A DNA stretch of 64,000 bases from Mytilus trossulus (Eukaryota > Mollusca > Bivalvia > Mytilida > Mytilidae). Shown here in pieces: positions 37,601-45,444 of this stretch (positions are counted from its first letter, which is position 1; each line of letters starts with the position of its first letter). Under the pieces are notes generated by a model. It worked only from the letters and a program-made list of their open reading frames with translations. It was not told the DNA's origin and did no database searches. The translations under genes were made by a program, and so were the position numbers. The stretch lies in NCBI RefSeq assembly GCF_036588685.1, contig NC_086375.1, forward strand, positions 45,725,270 to 45,789,269, written 5' to 3'.

Positions 37601-39973
37601 TAGTAAGAAATAATAAAATCACACATGTCAAGCAGGATAACCTTTATAAAGAATTTTTATCCATATTACAATTGATTTCATTAAAATAAAAATGATATAC
37701 CTCTCTACAACGCTGGTAAGTTTAATGCAAGCCTCCTCAGCAGCATAAGCAAACTGGGCGTCTGGATGGGCAACTCTAACAAAATCTGACTGCAAAAAAA
37801 GTTACATTAATGTAATCTTTAAAATTTGTCTACCAATATGAATTGATACACTTATCTTTATCAGATTTTATCTGGCAGTATCACAATAATTTGATTGACC
37901 TTCATCATACAAATTTTTTTTCAACATTTTCAGGGGTTAAAAAATCCACTAGCCCGACGCCCGGGACTAGACATTTACGTCTCGGGCAACCAAAACTTAT
38001 AACCCAGTATGCCCGACGGACTAGTAACAAAAAATTCTTGGAGTGTCTAAAATAGAAAGTGGAAAATCCCTTCATCACTTTTCTGTCTTAGCCAATCAGA
38101 TTCAATTATGTCATCCGGGATTCCAAGAATTTGAACTGGTTTGAACAGGTCCTCACCTCATGCACAGTATCATGTTTTAAAAATAGAACAAACAACTCCG
38201 GGTGTATTGATCACAGTTATTGTACTTTCAATATATGTTATAACGGGGATATTTTTCATTGGTTCTGTCGAGTTTTTCAATTAACGGTACCGGGGGGTAT
38301 AATGTATTGATAGGTATTGATCCGTCTAGACTCGAGCTCTGGTCGGACAACTGTTTAAGCAGGGAGCACAAAACTGTCAATGCAACAAAATATATCAACA
38401 TATTTTACTACGGCAAGCGCAGAAACTTCATCAACTTCAAGTTCAAAGCGAAAATCGGCAAATGAAGGGGATTCTAATGAGGCTGATACATCTAAAAAAA
38501 AATAGAAAGTACGATCGGGACAAGCAAAAAAGAACGTTCATAGCGACATGGAATGAAAGATTCCCGTGGGCAAGGTCGATTGTTGAGGATGAAAAGCCAG
38601 AGACTGTCTACAAATGCCCTTTCAAAACATGACACACATTCCCAGCGTCTTATGCAGCACACCCTGATTGATTTGTAAGTTATACTTGGGCTAGCAGGTT
38701 GGTTTTGATGGGCTAGCAGTTCTTGAAAAAGGGCTAGTAAAATCCTCCTGCCAAAAAGTCCTGGGCTAGTTAGCTGTAACAAAAAATTTTAACCCCTGAT
38801 TTTACAACAGAAAAGTCATCTCAACATTTGGGTTCAAATACCAATACTAAATAATTTCAGAATAGGATTTTACTACGAAAGTAAAGAAGATAATTAGGAT
38901 CAATTAGGTTTGAACTGACCCCTTGGTATCAGGTTAGATCTTTTATTTACTGGTAAACAACCAAAAGACAAATAAAGGTGAAGAACAGTGATAACAATTC
39001 TAAAATAACTTGGTCATAAGGTCTGGTGTGATCTGTACATGTAAATCAACTCATCATAGATACCAGGATTAAAATTTTGTATTAGCGCCAGATGCGTTTC
39101 ATCTAACAAAAAAGTTTGAAGGCCAAATAAGATGATGCTGATACAACAATCATTGACATTAAAATAATAAATGTTGTAAATACCATATCAGCTACTCTGC
39201 AGATAGTGTCTGACATCTGATCAAATATCTGTACAATCTTTCTCTTCCTGTTAGTACTTGTAGTCTCTTTAACCAGATCATCAATCTCATTCTCAACTTG
39301 TTGTTGTAAAAGATAAAAACCCTCATGGCTGGATAATTCTGGTATTAAAAACAAGCCCTACAAAAAGAGATAAAAAGATATTAGTGAATAATAGCACACA
39401 AACAATTAGACACAAGAATAGCAGGATAAAACAGAAGTAAAAGTTTTTAGTTTAAAACTAATTAATTGCTCAAGCAAAAATCAGAATAACTCAACAACAT
39501 GCCCTAGTATTAAACAGACATATTCACAGATAATGACAGACTTTCGCACCATGATAAATAAGTAAAACAAAATTTGTGAGGTTGAAATAAACTTTTTCAA
39601 TATAATAAGATCAAATGTTATTTGAACGCCAATGTGACAGCTACTTTTAAAAGCCAGAAGAAACTTTAAGACAAAAGTTTATCATAAATGTTGAGCAATT
39701 TCAGAGCAATTCACCTAAAAAACAGCAGCATTCATCATTGAAAATCAAACTCTTAAAAAATAAAAAAATAATGTGCACTAAATTACTATGACAAGTACAA
39801 GTACATGTCTTAAGTGCAATACTCACTGACGGTTCTTTTCTCAAATTGAGATTAAACTTCTTTGATGGTTTGGCATTAAAAGACTGTGTTAATGGTGATA
39901 AAGTTGACACAGATCTCCTTAAGATGACAGGATGGATGTATCTTAAATAGCGCCTACCTATAAACCAGACCAT
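25599..39973 (-). CDS. MIPEP: Mitochondrial intermediate peptidase, 19 coding exons, complete
   Basis: This zinc metallo-oligopeptidase of family M3 works in the mitochondrial matrix, where it removes an N-terminal octapeptide from imported precursors already cut by the main processing peptidase. Exons, in transcript order: 39827-39973, 39184-39357, 37701-37789, 36878-37025, 36317-36435, 35839-35902, 35061-35217, 34600-34648, 32872-32932, 32358-32410, 31607-31760, 30954-31031, 30212-30416, 29644-29714, 28954-29052, 28443-28577, 26894-27015, 26482-26555, 25599-25675. All introns are GT-AG and all phases join, giving 2076 nt and 691 residues (human protein about 713). The N-terminus is arginine-rich and lacks acidic residues, as expected of a matrix-targeting sequence. 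The zinc site is HEFGH at residues 480-484, with the third ligand E509 in DFAEVPS, 25 residues on as in the family. ATG 39973 is the first in frame after an upstream TGA. Identification rests on alignment by eye with the remembered human protein along its whole length. Confidence 0.96.
26482..26555 (-). CDS. MIPEP: MIPEP exon 18 (residues 642-667)
   Basis: It encodes [20 protein letters not shown] then SELFE, matching human [20 protein letters not shown]. Donor GTCAGT, phase 1. Confidence 0.93.
26894..27015 (-). CDS. MIPEP: MIPEP exon 17 (residues 602-642)
   Basis: It encodes [20 protein letters not shown] then [20 protein letters not shown], almost the same as human. The tyrosine-rich [14 protein letters not shown] segment lines the active site in this family. 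A decayed partial copy lies just upstream in the transcript (27122-27205). Confidence 0.97.
27113..27215 (-). pseudogene. Decayed partial duplicate of MIPEP exon 17
   Basis: Positions 27127-27205 repeat most of exon 17 and its 5' splice-acceptor flank. In the minus strand it still has a ..TACAG acceptor and reads [20 protein letters not shown], with H to Y and G to D changes and loss of the alanine codon. It stops short of the exon 17 donor, so it cannot act as a mutually exclusive exon. A short repeat (27064-27105, starting as GATT repeats) separates it from the real exon. Confidence 0.85.
27430..27660. repeat. Small element in MIPEP intron 16 (copy at 35395-35695)
   Basis: TAACGCTTCTTCTGATTGGCTGA-like start and ACAGAAAAATATTACAGTCA-like end are shared with the intron 6 copy, in the same order and orientation. 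Confidence 0.7.
27690..27968 (-). repeat. ACTGAACTC dispersed repeat, longest copy
   Basis: The reverse complement starts AAGTAAAATCACAAAAATAC, then TGAACTCTGAGGAAAATTCA, and runs through a CAATTGCCATATTCCTGACT stretch matching 15460 to a GGTTTATTGCTAGC end. It lies in MIPEP intron 16. Confidence 0.7.
28443..28577 (-). CDS. MIPEP: MIPEP exon 16 (residues 557-601)
   Basis: It encodes [20 protein letters not shown] and later [12 protein letters not shown], matching human [20 protein letters not shown]. The donor GTAAGT is strong; phase 0. Confidence 0.95.
28954..29052 (-). CDS. MIPEP: MIPEP exon 15 (residues 524-556)
   Basis: It encodes [20 protein letters not shown] and onward to AKKMYSAS, matching human [20 protein letters not shown]. 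Donor GTAGGT, phase 0. Confidence 0.93.
29470..29528 (-). other. Candidate cryptic 59-nt exon in MIPEP intron 14
   Basis: On the minus strand a GGTAG acceptor and a very strong GGA|GTAAGT donor bracket 59 nt. The length is not a multiple of three. In the phase set by exon 14 it reads seven codons and then TAG. In another frame it reads [19 protein letters not shown], with no counterpart in the human protein. It could be a poison exon, or chance splice-like sites. Confidence 0.35.
29644..29714 (-). CDS. MIPEP: MIPEP exon 14, third zinc ligand (residues 500-523)
   Basis: It encodes [20 protein letters not shown] then SDPR. E509 in DFAEVPS is the third zinc ligand. The donor after AGA is GTAATT, weaker than most others in the gene. 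Phase 0 joins directly to exon 15, where human reads [13 protein letters not shown]. Confidence 0.92.
30212..30416 (-). CDS. MIPEP: MIPEP exon 13, zinc-binding HEFGH (residues 432-500)
   Basis: This is the catalytic exon. It encodes [20 protein letters not shown], then [21 protein letters not shown]480 and H484 bind zinc and E481 is the general base, by family knowledge. Donor GTTGGT, phase 1. Confidence 0.97.
30470..30592 (+). repeat. CTCATTGGCAATCATAC dispersed repeat, near full
   Basis: It runs from ATAGCTGACTATGCAGTATG through GGGCTTTGCTCATTGTTGTG to TTGGCAATCATACCACATCT, in MIPEP intron 12. A reverse-complement fragment of its first part is at 13285-13330. Confidence 0.65.
30954..31031 (-). 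CDS. MIPEP: MIPEP exon 12 (residues 406-431)
   Basis: It encodes [20 protein letters not shown] and AGKSHQ, nearly identical to human [20 protein letters not shown]. Donor GTTTGT, phase 0. Confidence 0.94.
31607..31760 (-). CDS. MIPEP: MIPEP exon 11 (residues 354-405)
   Basis: It encodes [20 protein letters not shown] and [11 protein letters not shown], matching human [20 protein letters not shown] and GEVWSEDVRKL. Donor GTATGT, phase 0. Confidence 0.94.
31855..31990. mobile_element. ACTAGTC-rich element fragment in MIPEP exon 11-10 intron
   Basis: Five CTAGT(C) motifs lie in about 130 bases, ending TCTGGGGCATCGGACTAGTG. The motif recalls the subterminal CTAG repeats of the hAT relic at 37931. 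It could be a truncated relative, but the termini are not visible. Confidence 0.35.
32358..32410 (-). CDS. MIPEP: MIPEP exon 10 (residues 337-354, last split)
   Basis: It encodes [17 protein letters not shown]. The MPWDPPYY block is identical to the human protein. Donor GTAAGC, phase 2. Confidence 0.93.
32450..32530 (+). repeat. Short fragment of the 354-bp element
   Basis: The phrase TTGATTCGAGCATCACTGAT matches the GAGCGTCACTGATGAG part of the family at 54720 and 56780. It lies in MIPEP intron 9. Confidence 0.45.
32872..32932 (-). CDS. MIPEP: MIPEP exon 9 (residues 316-336)
   Basis: It encodes [20 protein letters not shown] then K, in the variable linker before the conserved MPWDPPYY. Donor GTAAGC, phase 0. 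Confidence 0.85.
33702..34392. mobile_element. Inverted-repeat element, GTTGCTAACGT termini
   Basis: The left end GTTGCTAACGTCACG and right end CCGTCACGTTAGCAAC are complementary. Related motifs recur inside (GTCACGTGAGCAACAT at 33931, GTTGCTAATGTTAC at 34144, GCTAACGTTACTAA at 34346). It lies in MIPEP intron 8 with no transposase frame. Confidence 0.7.
34600..34648 (-). CDS. MIPEP: MIPEP exon 8 (residues 300-316, last split)
   Basis: This 49-nt microexon encodes [16 protein letters not shown], matching human ETVMQFLEKLSDKLSER. Donor GTATTT, phase 2. Confidence 0.9.
35061..35217 (-). CDS. MIPEP: MIPEP exon 7 (residues 248-300, last split)
   Basis: It encodes [20 protein letters not shown] and later [20 protein letters not shown], closely matching the human [12 protein letters not shown] and LAKLVGYSTFSHRALQG segments. 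Donor GTAAAC, phase 1. Confidence 0.95.
35395..35695. repeat. Hairpin element in MIPEP intron 6
   Basis: GACTGTAATATTTTTCTGTC at 35546 pairs with GACAGAAAAATATTACAGTC at 35664, and the inner arms (ATTTAAAATAACATAAAAAA, GTGCACACTG) also pair. The 5' side resembles 27450-27560. Confidence 0.75.
35839..35902 (-). CDS. MIPEP: MIPEP exon 6 (residues 226-247)
   Basis: It encodes [20 protein letters not shown] then DT. The GD.I.V.GL pattern fits human GDHIIIDGL. The donor GTAAGT is strong; phase 0. Confidence 0.88.
36317..36435 (-). CDS. MIPEP: MIPEP exon 5 (residues 187-226, last split)
   Basis: It encodes [20 protein letters not shown] and onward to NLPENIRD, matching human [20 protein letters not shown]. 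The acceptor is TTTCCAG and the donor GTTAGT, in phase 2. Confidence 0.88.
36640..36762 (+). repeat. CTCATTGGCAATCATAC repeat fragment in MIPEP intron 4
   Basis: It ends GAGTTGTCTCATTGGCAATC then ATAC. The upstream part is more diverged than in the other copies. Confidence 0.5.
36878..37025 (-). CDS. MIPEP: MIPEP exon 4 (residues 137-186)
   Basis: It encodes [20 protein letters not shown] and continues to the conserved [15 protein letters not shown]. It ends at GTAAAT in phase 0. Confidence 0.95.
37382..37607. repeat. 44-bp minisatellite, five units, MIPEP intron 3
   Basis: Each unit reads close to AGTAAGTGGAGATAACTCAC then AGTGACATTAAGTCAAAACT TTG. Units start at 37382, 37426, 37470, 37514 and 37558, and differ by a few bases each. 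Confidence 0.92.
37701..37789 (-). CDS. MIPEP: MIPEP exon 3 (residues 108-137, last split)
   Basis: It encodes [20 protein letters not shown] and onward to VVE, matching human [20 protein letters not shown]. Acceptor GCAG, donor GTATAT, phase 2. Confidence 0.93.
37931..38799 (-). mobile_element. hAT-like transposon relic in MIPEP intron 2
   Basis: The termini are CAGGGGTTAAAAAAT and ATTTTAACCCCTG. ATTTT directly precedes and follows. GGGCTAG or CTAGCCC-type motifs cluster near both ends (37950-38030; 38690-38770). Inside, 38517-38635 on the plus strand reads [20 protein letters not shown] then VYKCPFKT and a stop. This resembles the TW..FPW...CK.C start of hAT-type BED/TTF zinc-finger proteins. 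The rest of the transposase is gone. Confidence 0.65.
39030..39110 (-). repeat. 354-bp element fragment in MIPEP intron 2
   Basis: TACCAGGATTAAAATTTTGT and GCCAGATGCGTTTCATCT are the reverse-orientation end of the family seen at 53600-53660 and 61455. Confidence 0.5.
39184..39357 (-). CDS. MIPEP: MIPEP exon 2 (residues 50-107)
   Basis: It begins [14 protein letters not shown] after a TAG acceptor, which matches the human GLFGVPELSAPEGF. It ends [10 protein letters not shown] before a GTATTT donor in phase 0. Confidence 0.93.
39827..39973 (-). CDS. MIPEP: MIPEP exon 1 (residues 1-49)
   Basis: It holds the start codon and the mitochondrial targeting region ([20 protein letters not shown]). 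It ends at a GTGAGT donor in phase 0. A TTACAG just upstream of the ATG could be the acceptor of a leader exon, so the 5' untranslated region is unresolved. Confidence 0.9.
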
Positions 39974-40292
39974 ACTGGAATTTGTTTCAGGTCTATCACC
40001 TGTAAGATATCAATAAAAAATCTCCTATAGTTCTACAAATCTGTTTTATAGGGTCAAAAATAACAAATAATAAATAGAGACAATTGACATGTCACCAAAG
40101 GTCCTGCTAGCACATTTTTGCATGAAACACAGACATGACAGACACAATTTATTAATACTGATGTAAAAACATTTCATTCAAAGGGTATCAATTTTTATAA
40201 ATTTGATACAAGGCATTTATTGATGATTTTTTTTTAATGAATTCAAAGTTTTGTTAAAATTCAAGCACAAGGTGCATGTGTTTTGTTGATCT
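39974..40292 (-). promoter_or_regulatory. MIPEP upstream region
   Basis: These bases precede the MIPEP start codon on the minus strand and should include its 5' untranslated region and promoter. A TTACAG near 39999-40004 may be a leader-intron acceptor. No named promoter element is evident. Confidence 0.35.
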
Positions 40293-40983
40293 ACATTATG
40301 TACACAGCCATGTATCACCATCATTGATGGCGATCCGATGGATACATCTGTTGTAGGGTTGTCACTGACTCAGACGTACTTATGAATATAATTATTTTCT
40401 GTGACTGTATCTTACATTAATTTGTAGGATCCTTTACTATAGATAATTTAGCTGATCTGTAACAATAACATCTTCATGCCTTATATATCATGTACTGTAG
40501 TACGCCGCTAGATTAAAACTGACGTGGAAAGGTAACATATGGCCACCGAAAATTCTTTTTTTGAGAGCCCAGGTGGTCGTGTGGTCTAGCGGGACGGCTG
40601 CAGTGCAGGCGATTTGGTGTCACGATATCACAGTAGCATGGGTTCGAATCCCGGCGAGGGAAGAACCAAAAATTTGCGAAAGCAAATTTACAGATCTAAC
40701 ATTGTTGGGTTGATGTTTAGACGAGTTGTATATATATATACATATATACGTCTGAGTCAGTGACAACCCTACAACAGATGTATCCATCGGATCGCCATCA
40801 ATGATGGTGATACATGGCTATGTACATAATGTATATACAACCCGTCTAAACATCAACCCAACAATGTTAGATCTGTAAATTTGCTTTCGCAAATTCTTGG
40901 TTCTTCCCTCGCCGGGATTCGAACCCATGCTACTGTGATATCGTGACACCAAATCGCCTGCACTGCAGCCGTCCCGCTAGACC
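40293..40983. mobile_element. Compound inverted repeat with two opposed SINE heads
   Basis: Four blocks alternate: A 40293-40378, B 40582-40735, A-complement 40748-40831, B-complement 40832-40983. Block B is a tRNA-like SINE head with TGGTCTAGCGGGACGG and a B-box GGTTCGAATCC. Block A includes TTGTAGGGTTGTCACTGACT. A TA-repeat lies at 40727-40748. The B arms are long and near identical. Confidence 0.85.
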
Positions 40984-40991
40984 ATATATAT

Positions 40992-41155
40992 ATACCAACC
41001 ATGTCTCTTGCATGTAAAAGACACCCTTGTCGATTTCAAAAGGGCAGGCTAATGCCGCTACAAGGTAGCACTGGCACCCACAAAGTGGAAAGGGATTAAT
41101 ATGAGTTTTAATAACTTGTTTCCCAATCCACTATTAATAAACATGTTTAAACTAA
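40992..41155 (+). mobile_element. 5'-truncated SINE (same family as 21528)
   Basis: Only the body and tail remain: GACACCCTTGT, AGGCTAATGCCGCTACAAGG, CAAAGTGGAAAGGGATTAAT and AAACATGTTTAAACT. Confidence 0.85.
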
Positions 41156-41700
41156 CAGGTAGATAAAAGTTCACATTTCATAATTATCCAGGTATAACAC
41201 AGGGAACATTAAAAAAATTTTTTTTTTTAAATACATGTGCATGTAATACATATCCTTTAACAAATTTATTTCCAGATTCTAATAGATATATTAAACACAT
41301 ATAATGTGTTACCTGGGATTCTATGCCAAAGATATTCTTTCCAATACCTGATTAAATGTAATAAATAATCTATCACCACACTTTATAATGTATTAAGCAT
41401 ATTCTAATATTACATGCTTCTTTTGCTTTGAAATGAAGACATGTTCATATTCCAATAAAACATGGGCTGCAAGTAATCAACCTCACAATTGAAATTGCAA
41501 TGTCAGCTGAGTTTTGAAAATGCCAGAAATCAATGTGGAAAATTTGTTTTACCGTTTAAAAGCCAATATGAAGCTATGTGGGGACAGAGTTATTGAACCT
41601 ATTGTTGTATCATATGTTTTTGTATGTCATATGCATTTGTTCTATGCAGACTTCTTCAATTTATATTGTTGCGTCTAAAATGCACAAAAAGCATTAATAA
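41156..41700. other. No recognisable feature
   Basis: AT-rich spacer between elements. Confidence 0.35.
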
Positions 41701-42709
41701 GGGGACAAAGTCCACTATTACAGTAGAAAACTCAATAAAAAAAAAAAAAATCGGAATTTTTTCCCGAAAGGAGTAAGTTCGGTAAGGGCAATATTTGGCC
41801 CCAATTATAAAGTTCATAATTACAAGATAATAAATGTTTTAAATTGCCTTAAAGACATGTTAGAAAGTTAAACAGAACTGTTTTTGTCAAAGTTTAATTC
41901 TAACACGTTGATTTTTACATCCAAAAAAGGTCAAGATAAAGGATTATGGTGAAATTTGACAAAATAAGCTAGATTTCAACCAAATAAAGGACCAAGAAAC
42001 ATAGAGCGCAGGCGTCGACAAGCTTAAGATTCAAATAAGACATGTCAAATTTCTTCACAAACATTATTTTTAAAGATCTATGTTGTCGACGTATGCGCTG
42101 TATGTTTCCTGTCCAATAATCTATGGAAATTTACCCATTTTCATTGATTTTTTCGTGAAAAATCGATATGAGTACAACTTGTGACGTCATAATGAAACGC
42201 AGAATCTAAAATTTCGAACGAAATGGTATATATTCTAGCTAGTCGATGTATTAGCTATAATTTATCGTGATATTGGTCGATAAATCCAAATTTGAAATTT
42301 ACACTAAAAAAGGGGGCCATTTTAGGACCTTATCGAACATACTCCTTTTCGTTGTACTAATGAACTCAAAATCATTAACTTTATTTTGTCACTTTTTTTA
42401 ATTCCCACATTTGCGAAGAACGCAGAAATCTACGTTGTTCTTCCAGTCTCGATGTCATGAAACTTTCTGTATTCCTAAAAATGCTAAAGGAACACAATAC
42501 CAATTTCATTTTTTAATAATTCTTTATCTTTGAAATGAATAAACATTACTTGATGATCGCAATTCTTTGTTTAAATTGAAAGAACATGCCATCACAACTT
42601 AAATAACATCACAAGTAAAATTCCTAACAAATCGGAAACGTTATGGTATTTCCGTTTCTTTTTCAACAGTTTGGAAGTAACCAAAAAAAATCAGACAGAC
42701 TTTGTCCCC
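41701..42709. mobile_element. 1-kb inverted-repeat element, GGGGACAAAGTC termini
   Basis: GGGGACAAAGTC at 41701 and GACTTTGTCCCC ending 42709 are perfect 12-bp complements. About 580 bases of its interior are a different element, 41767-42348. No transposase frame. Confidence 0.75.
41767..42348. mobile_element. Nested inverted-repeat element, AAAGGAGTA termini
   Basis: The left AAAGGAGTAAGTTCGGTAAG and the complement of the right end (AAAGGAGTATGTTCGATAAG) differ at two bases in 20. An internal hairpin pairs AAACATAGAGCGCAGGCGTC (41997) with the GACGTATGCGCTGTATGTTT segment (42088). The termini are related to those at 5951 and 15223 but the interior is different. Confidence 0.85.
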
Positions 42710-42746
42710 TTTCACAGGCAATGCCTGCCTCATAATATGATTCTTA

Positions 42747-43129
42747 TACACCTTATCGCTATTTAGTCCATTCCTGGAAAAACATTAGTCCATTCCTGGA
42801 AAAACAGTCATTTATACAACTTCCTGTTTAGGTCAGGTGGGCCGAAAATGGAGGTCATCGGCAGTGAGCTGAGGGTGGAAAAACTTTAGACAGTGATTAT
42901 CAAGAAACTTTGATATAGTATGATCCACTTTTTTCGAAATTAAAATTGAAGTAAAAAAATATTCTGTTTGAAGTATTTACGGTAGTTTAAACAGGTCTCA
43001 TTAAAAAGTATCATGCATGGTGAATTGTTTAAACAGGGTCCCAGATAGCTTCGACTGGATGAAAAAGTTGTGTAATTTTAGAACTTATCTCATTGTATCT
43101 GGAATGGAATAAATAGCGATTAGGTGTAT
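42747..43129. mobile_element. TA-flanked element, CACCTTATCGC termini
   Basis: TACACCTTATCGCTATTTAG at the left and AAATAGCGATTAGGTGTA at the right are complements. TA at both ends suggests a Tc1/mariner-type target. Inside, 42766-42805 holds a 20-bp tandem duplication (TTAGTCCATTCCTGGAAAAA). Confidence 0.75.
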
Positions 43130-44220
43130 ACACCTTATTGCTATTTGTCCGCCATTACTGGATATCACACAGGTTCCCGTAAAATTATGATGTCATAAAA
43201 CAAAATAGCTGATGCCACAATGAAAAAGTGATTGTTGTATGCGTCAAAAGTTCAAGCGGCAGGGTCAGCATGGAATTTATAAAAAATTTCAATAGCAAGA
43301 AATCAAGCAAATTCCATAATTAAAAATAATTCCAAGTTCAAATAATAGCCTGTTATGTATAAATAATTTTAAGATGTATAAATTCATGATCTATTTTGGG
43401 GTTTGGATTTTATCATGCATTACATCATTAAAAAGCATCAAGCAGTTAGAAAACATAGGTTAATTATTCAAAGTTTTCAAAACATCCTATGACTGATGTT
43501 TTGATAAGTTTTATTTTCAACCAACTGTGATAACTTTAATCAAGTACATAGTTAATATGTTTGTGGTTTTAACTCAACAGTAGAAAGTTACAAGTATTTA
43601 TTAATGTTTTATTCTTCAAAAACTTCATAAGAAACAAAGAAACCATTACACAAGCTAATGTTTAACAATGACTGAGACAATTAGAAGCAATAAAATGGAA
43701 AACTTTGAGTCCCTTTCAATAATTCAAACTTTCATGCAAAATAATTAGTAATTCAAGGTGGGTTTTTTTCAGGAAAGTTTAAACAGCATTAAACCAACAA
43801 TCCTGCAAAATGTTTAACTGTTAAAAAGTGCATAAAAAATATCATGTACCATACCTCATATATTATTGCAAGGATTTGTACAGTGATCATTCTATATATA
43901 CATGATATAACTAAAATACGCATTTAGTTAAGAGAAATATATATATATACATCAACTCCCAAAAATGTGAATAAAATTAAGTGAATATTTCTGAACAACC
44001 CCTTCCTTATTTTTACTGTTTTTGCTTAAATTACGGTGAAAATATGTATATTAAACAAATCTAACATGGGTGCCGAATTGACTATATAAAGTGCCGATTT
44101 AACCAGGTGCCAATTTGACTAGGTGCCGATTTGACTATACTGAGTGCCGATTTGACCGGGTGCCGATTTAACCAGGTGTCGATTTGACTAGAATTCAGCC
44201 GGGAATAGCGATAAGGTGTA
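43129..44220. mobile_element. Second TA-flanked element, same termini
   Basis: It begins TACACCTTATTGCTATTTGT directly against the first element and ends AATAGCGATAAGGTGTA. The interior differs from the first except near the ends. A minisatellite (44068-44190) lies near its right end. Confidence 0.75.
44068..44190. repeat. GTGCCGATTTGAC minisatellite
   Basis: About seven units of 16-19 bases, each GGTGCCGATTTGACTA or a variant, with A or C changes and short spacers. Confidence 0.85.
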
Positions 44221-44847
44221 TTGTGACAGATAAACCTGTGTCCTTGGAAATATTGATTTCTTTCAATAATCACTTAACTGTTGTGATTTCAAAATTAAAC
44301 GGGAACATCTAAGATGTTCATTAATTTTGATGGATAGGGATATGTTCTATAAATAGAAAAACTTGAAAACCTTTTTTTTTTTTAGCAAAAATCTCTTATT
44401 TTTCTGAAAAAAAAGTATGATACTTCGTTAAACAGTGTCTCGTGAGCACTTTATTTTGTGGACCATGACATTTCTGCTAAGTTGTGGCATATTTGTCTAC
44501 CTGTCCTTCAATATCGAATATATTTCTTGATTTTTAAACATATTTTTAACTTTTTCTCTTTAAAACATGGGCGCAGACATCTTGAATCTCGTTGAATGAA
44601 TTTACACGTGATTGCTAAAAATTTAATCAGAAACCTAAAAGTTAGAAATAAGAATGCAACGTTCTAATGAATGTGTCCACTGATTATAATCATTACGTAG
44701 CTATAAAAGTAACTACTGTGTCCAAATATCAAAATTATTATTAATGGAAACTTACAAAGATATCAGACCGATATTCTATAGTCGATAATCTAATAAACAG
44801 AATACCAATTTGTCCATTTTATTGTATCTCACATTTTGGTAGTTATA
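44221..44847 (+). promoter_or_regulatory. FBXO45 upstream region
   Basis: These 627 bases lie between the end of a transposable element and the FBXO45 start codon. They must contain the 5' untranslated region and probably the core promoter. No TATA box at a convincing distance or other named site can be picked out by eye. Confidence 0.4.
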
Positions 44848-45444
44848 ATGACCGGATGTCTCGCCGTTATGGCTGCAGCAGCCAACCTTCCTCCTCAGAT
44901 TTTAGAATCAATTTTCTCCTATTTAAATATATCTGATTTAAGAACATGTTCCTTAGTGTGTAAGAAATGGTATAAGTTTTTGAACGATGAAAATAATGAT
45001 GTATGGCGGTTTCACTGCATACGAAAAGTGACAGAACAAGTTCTAAAGTCTGACATTTTGAAAAACGTTCCAACATATAAAGCGAAACTGCGAGCATTTT
45101 TCCATAATTGGAATTTAAATGATTGTTCAAAAAACATTGTAGTGAAATCTGGCGGATTTACAGTTCACAGAAATCCAGTAGCTCAAAGTACGGATGGAGC
45201 TAGAGGGAAAATAGGTTTTAAGACAGGTCGACATTGTTGGGAAGTGTGGTGGGAAGGACCTTTAGGGACAGTAGCTGTGATTGGATTAGCAACTAAAAAA
45301 GCTTCATTACATAATATAGGATATGTCAGTTTATTAGGAGGAGACGATCAGAGTTGGGGATGGAATTTAGTTGACAATCACCTGATACACAATGGTGATA
45401 GTCAAGGCAATTATCCTACATTAAATAATGCTCCAACCTATCAG
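44848..45444 (+). CDS. FBXO45: FBXO45 exon 1 (residues 1-199)
   Basis: It carries the F-box and most of the SPRY domain. It ends NNAPTYQ at CAG|GTGTGA, phase 0, the same place as human NNAPKYQ|IGERIRV. Confidence 0.97.

Noticed and set aside
37382..37607. A CRISPR array
   Set aside because: The units are contiguous 44-bp tandem repeats without unique spacers, inside an intron of a eukaryotic gene.
40564..40665. A functional tRNA gene
   Set aside because: The B-box and A-box-like parts are present, but a cloverleaf with a plausible anticodon arm could not be drawn, and the sequence continues into a SINE body and is duplicated in inverted form.
44836..44847. A TTG-initiated extension of FBXO45 by four codons
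   Set aside because: The first ATG in frame is 44848, and animal mRNAs rarely start at TTG. The extra codons have no counterpart in the family.
44867..45130. An 87-codon minus-strand frame opposite FBXO45 exon 1
   Set aside because: It is the antisense shadow of a conserved coding exon.
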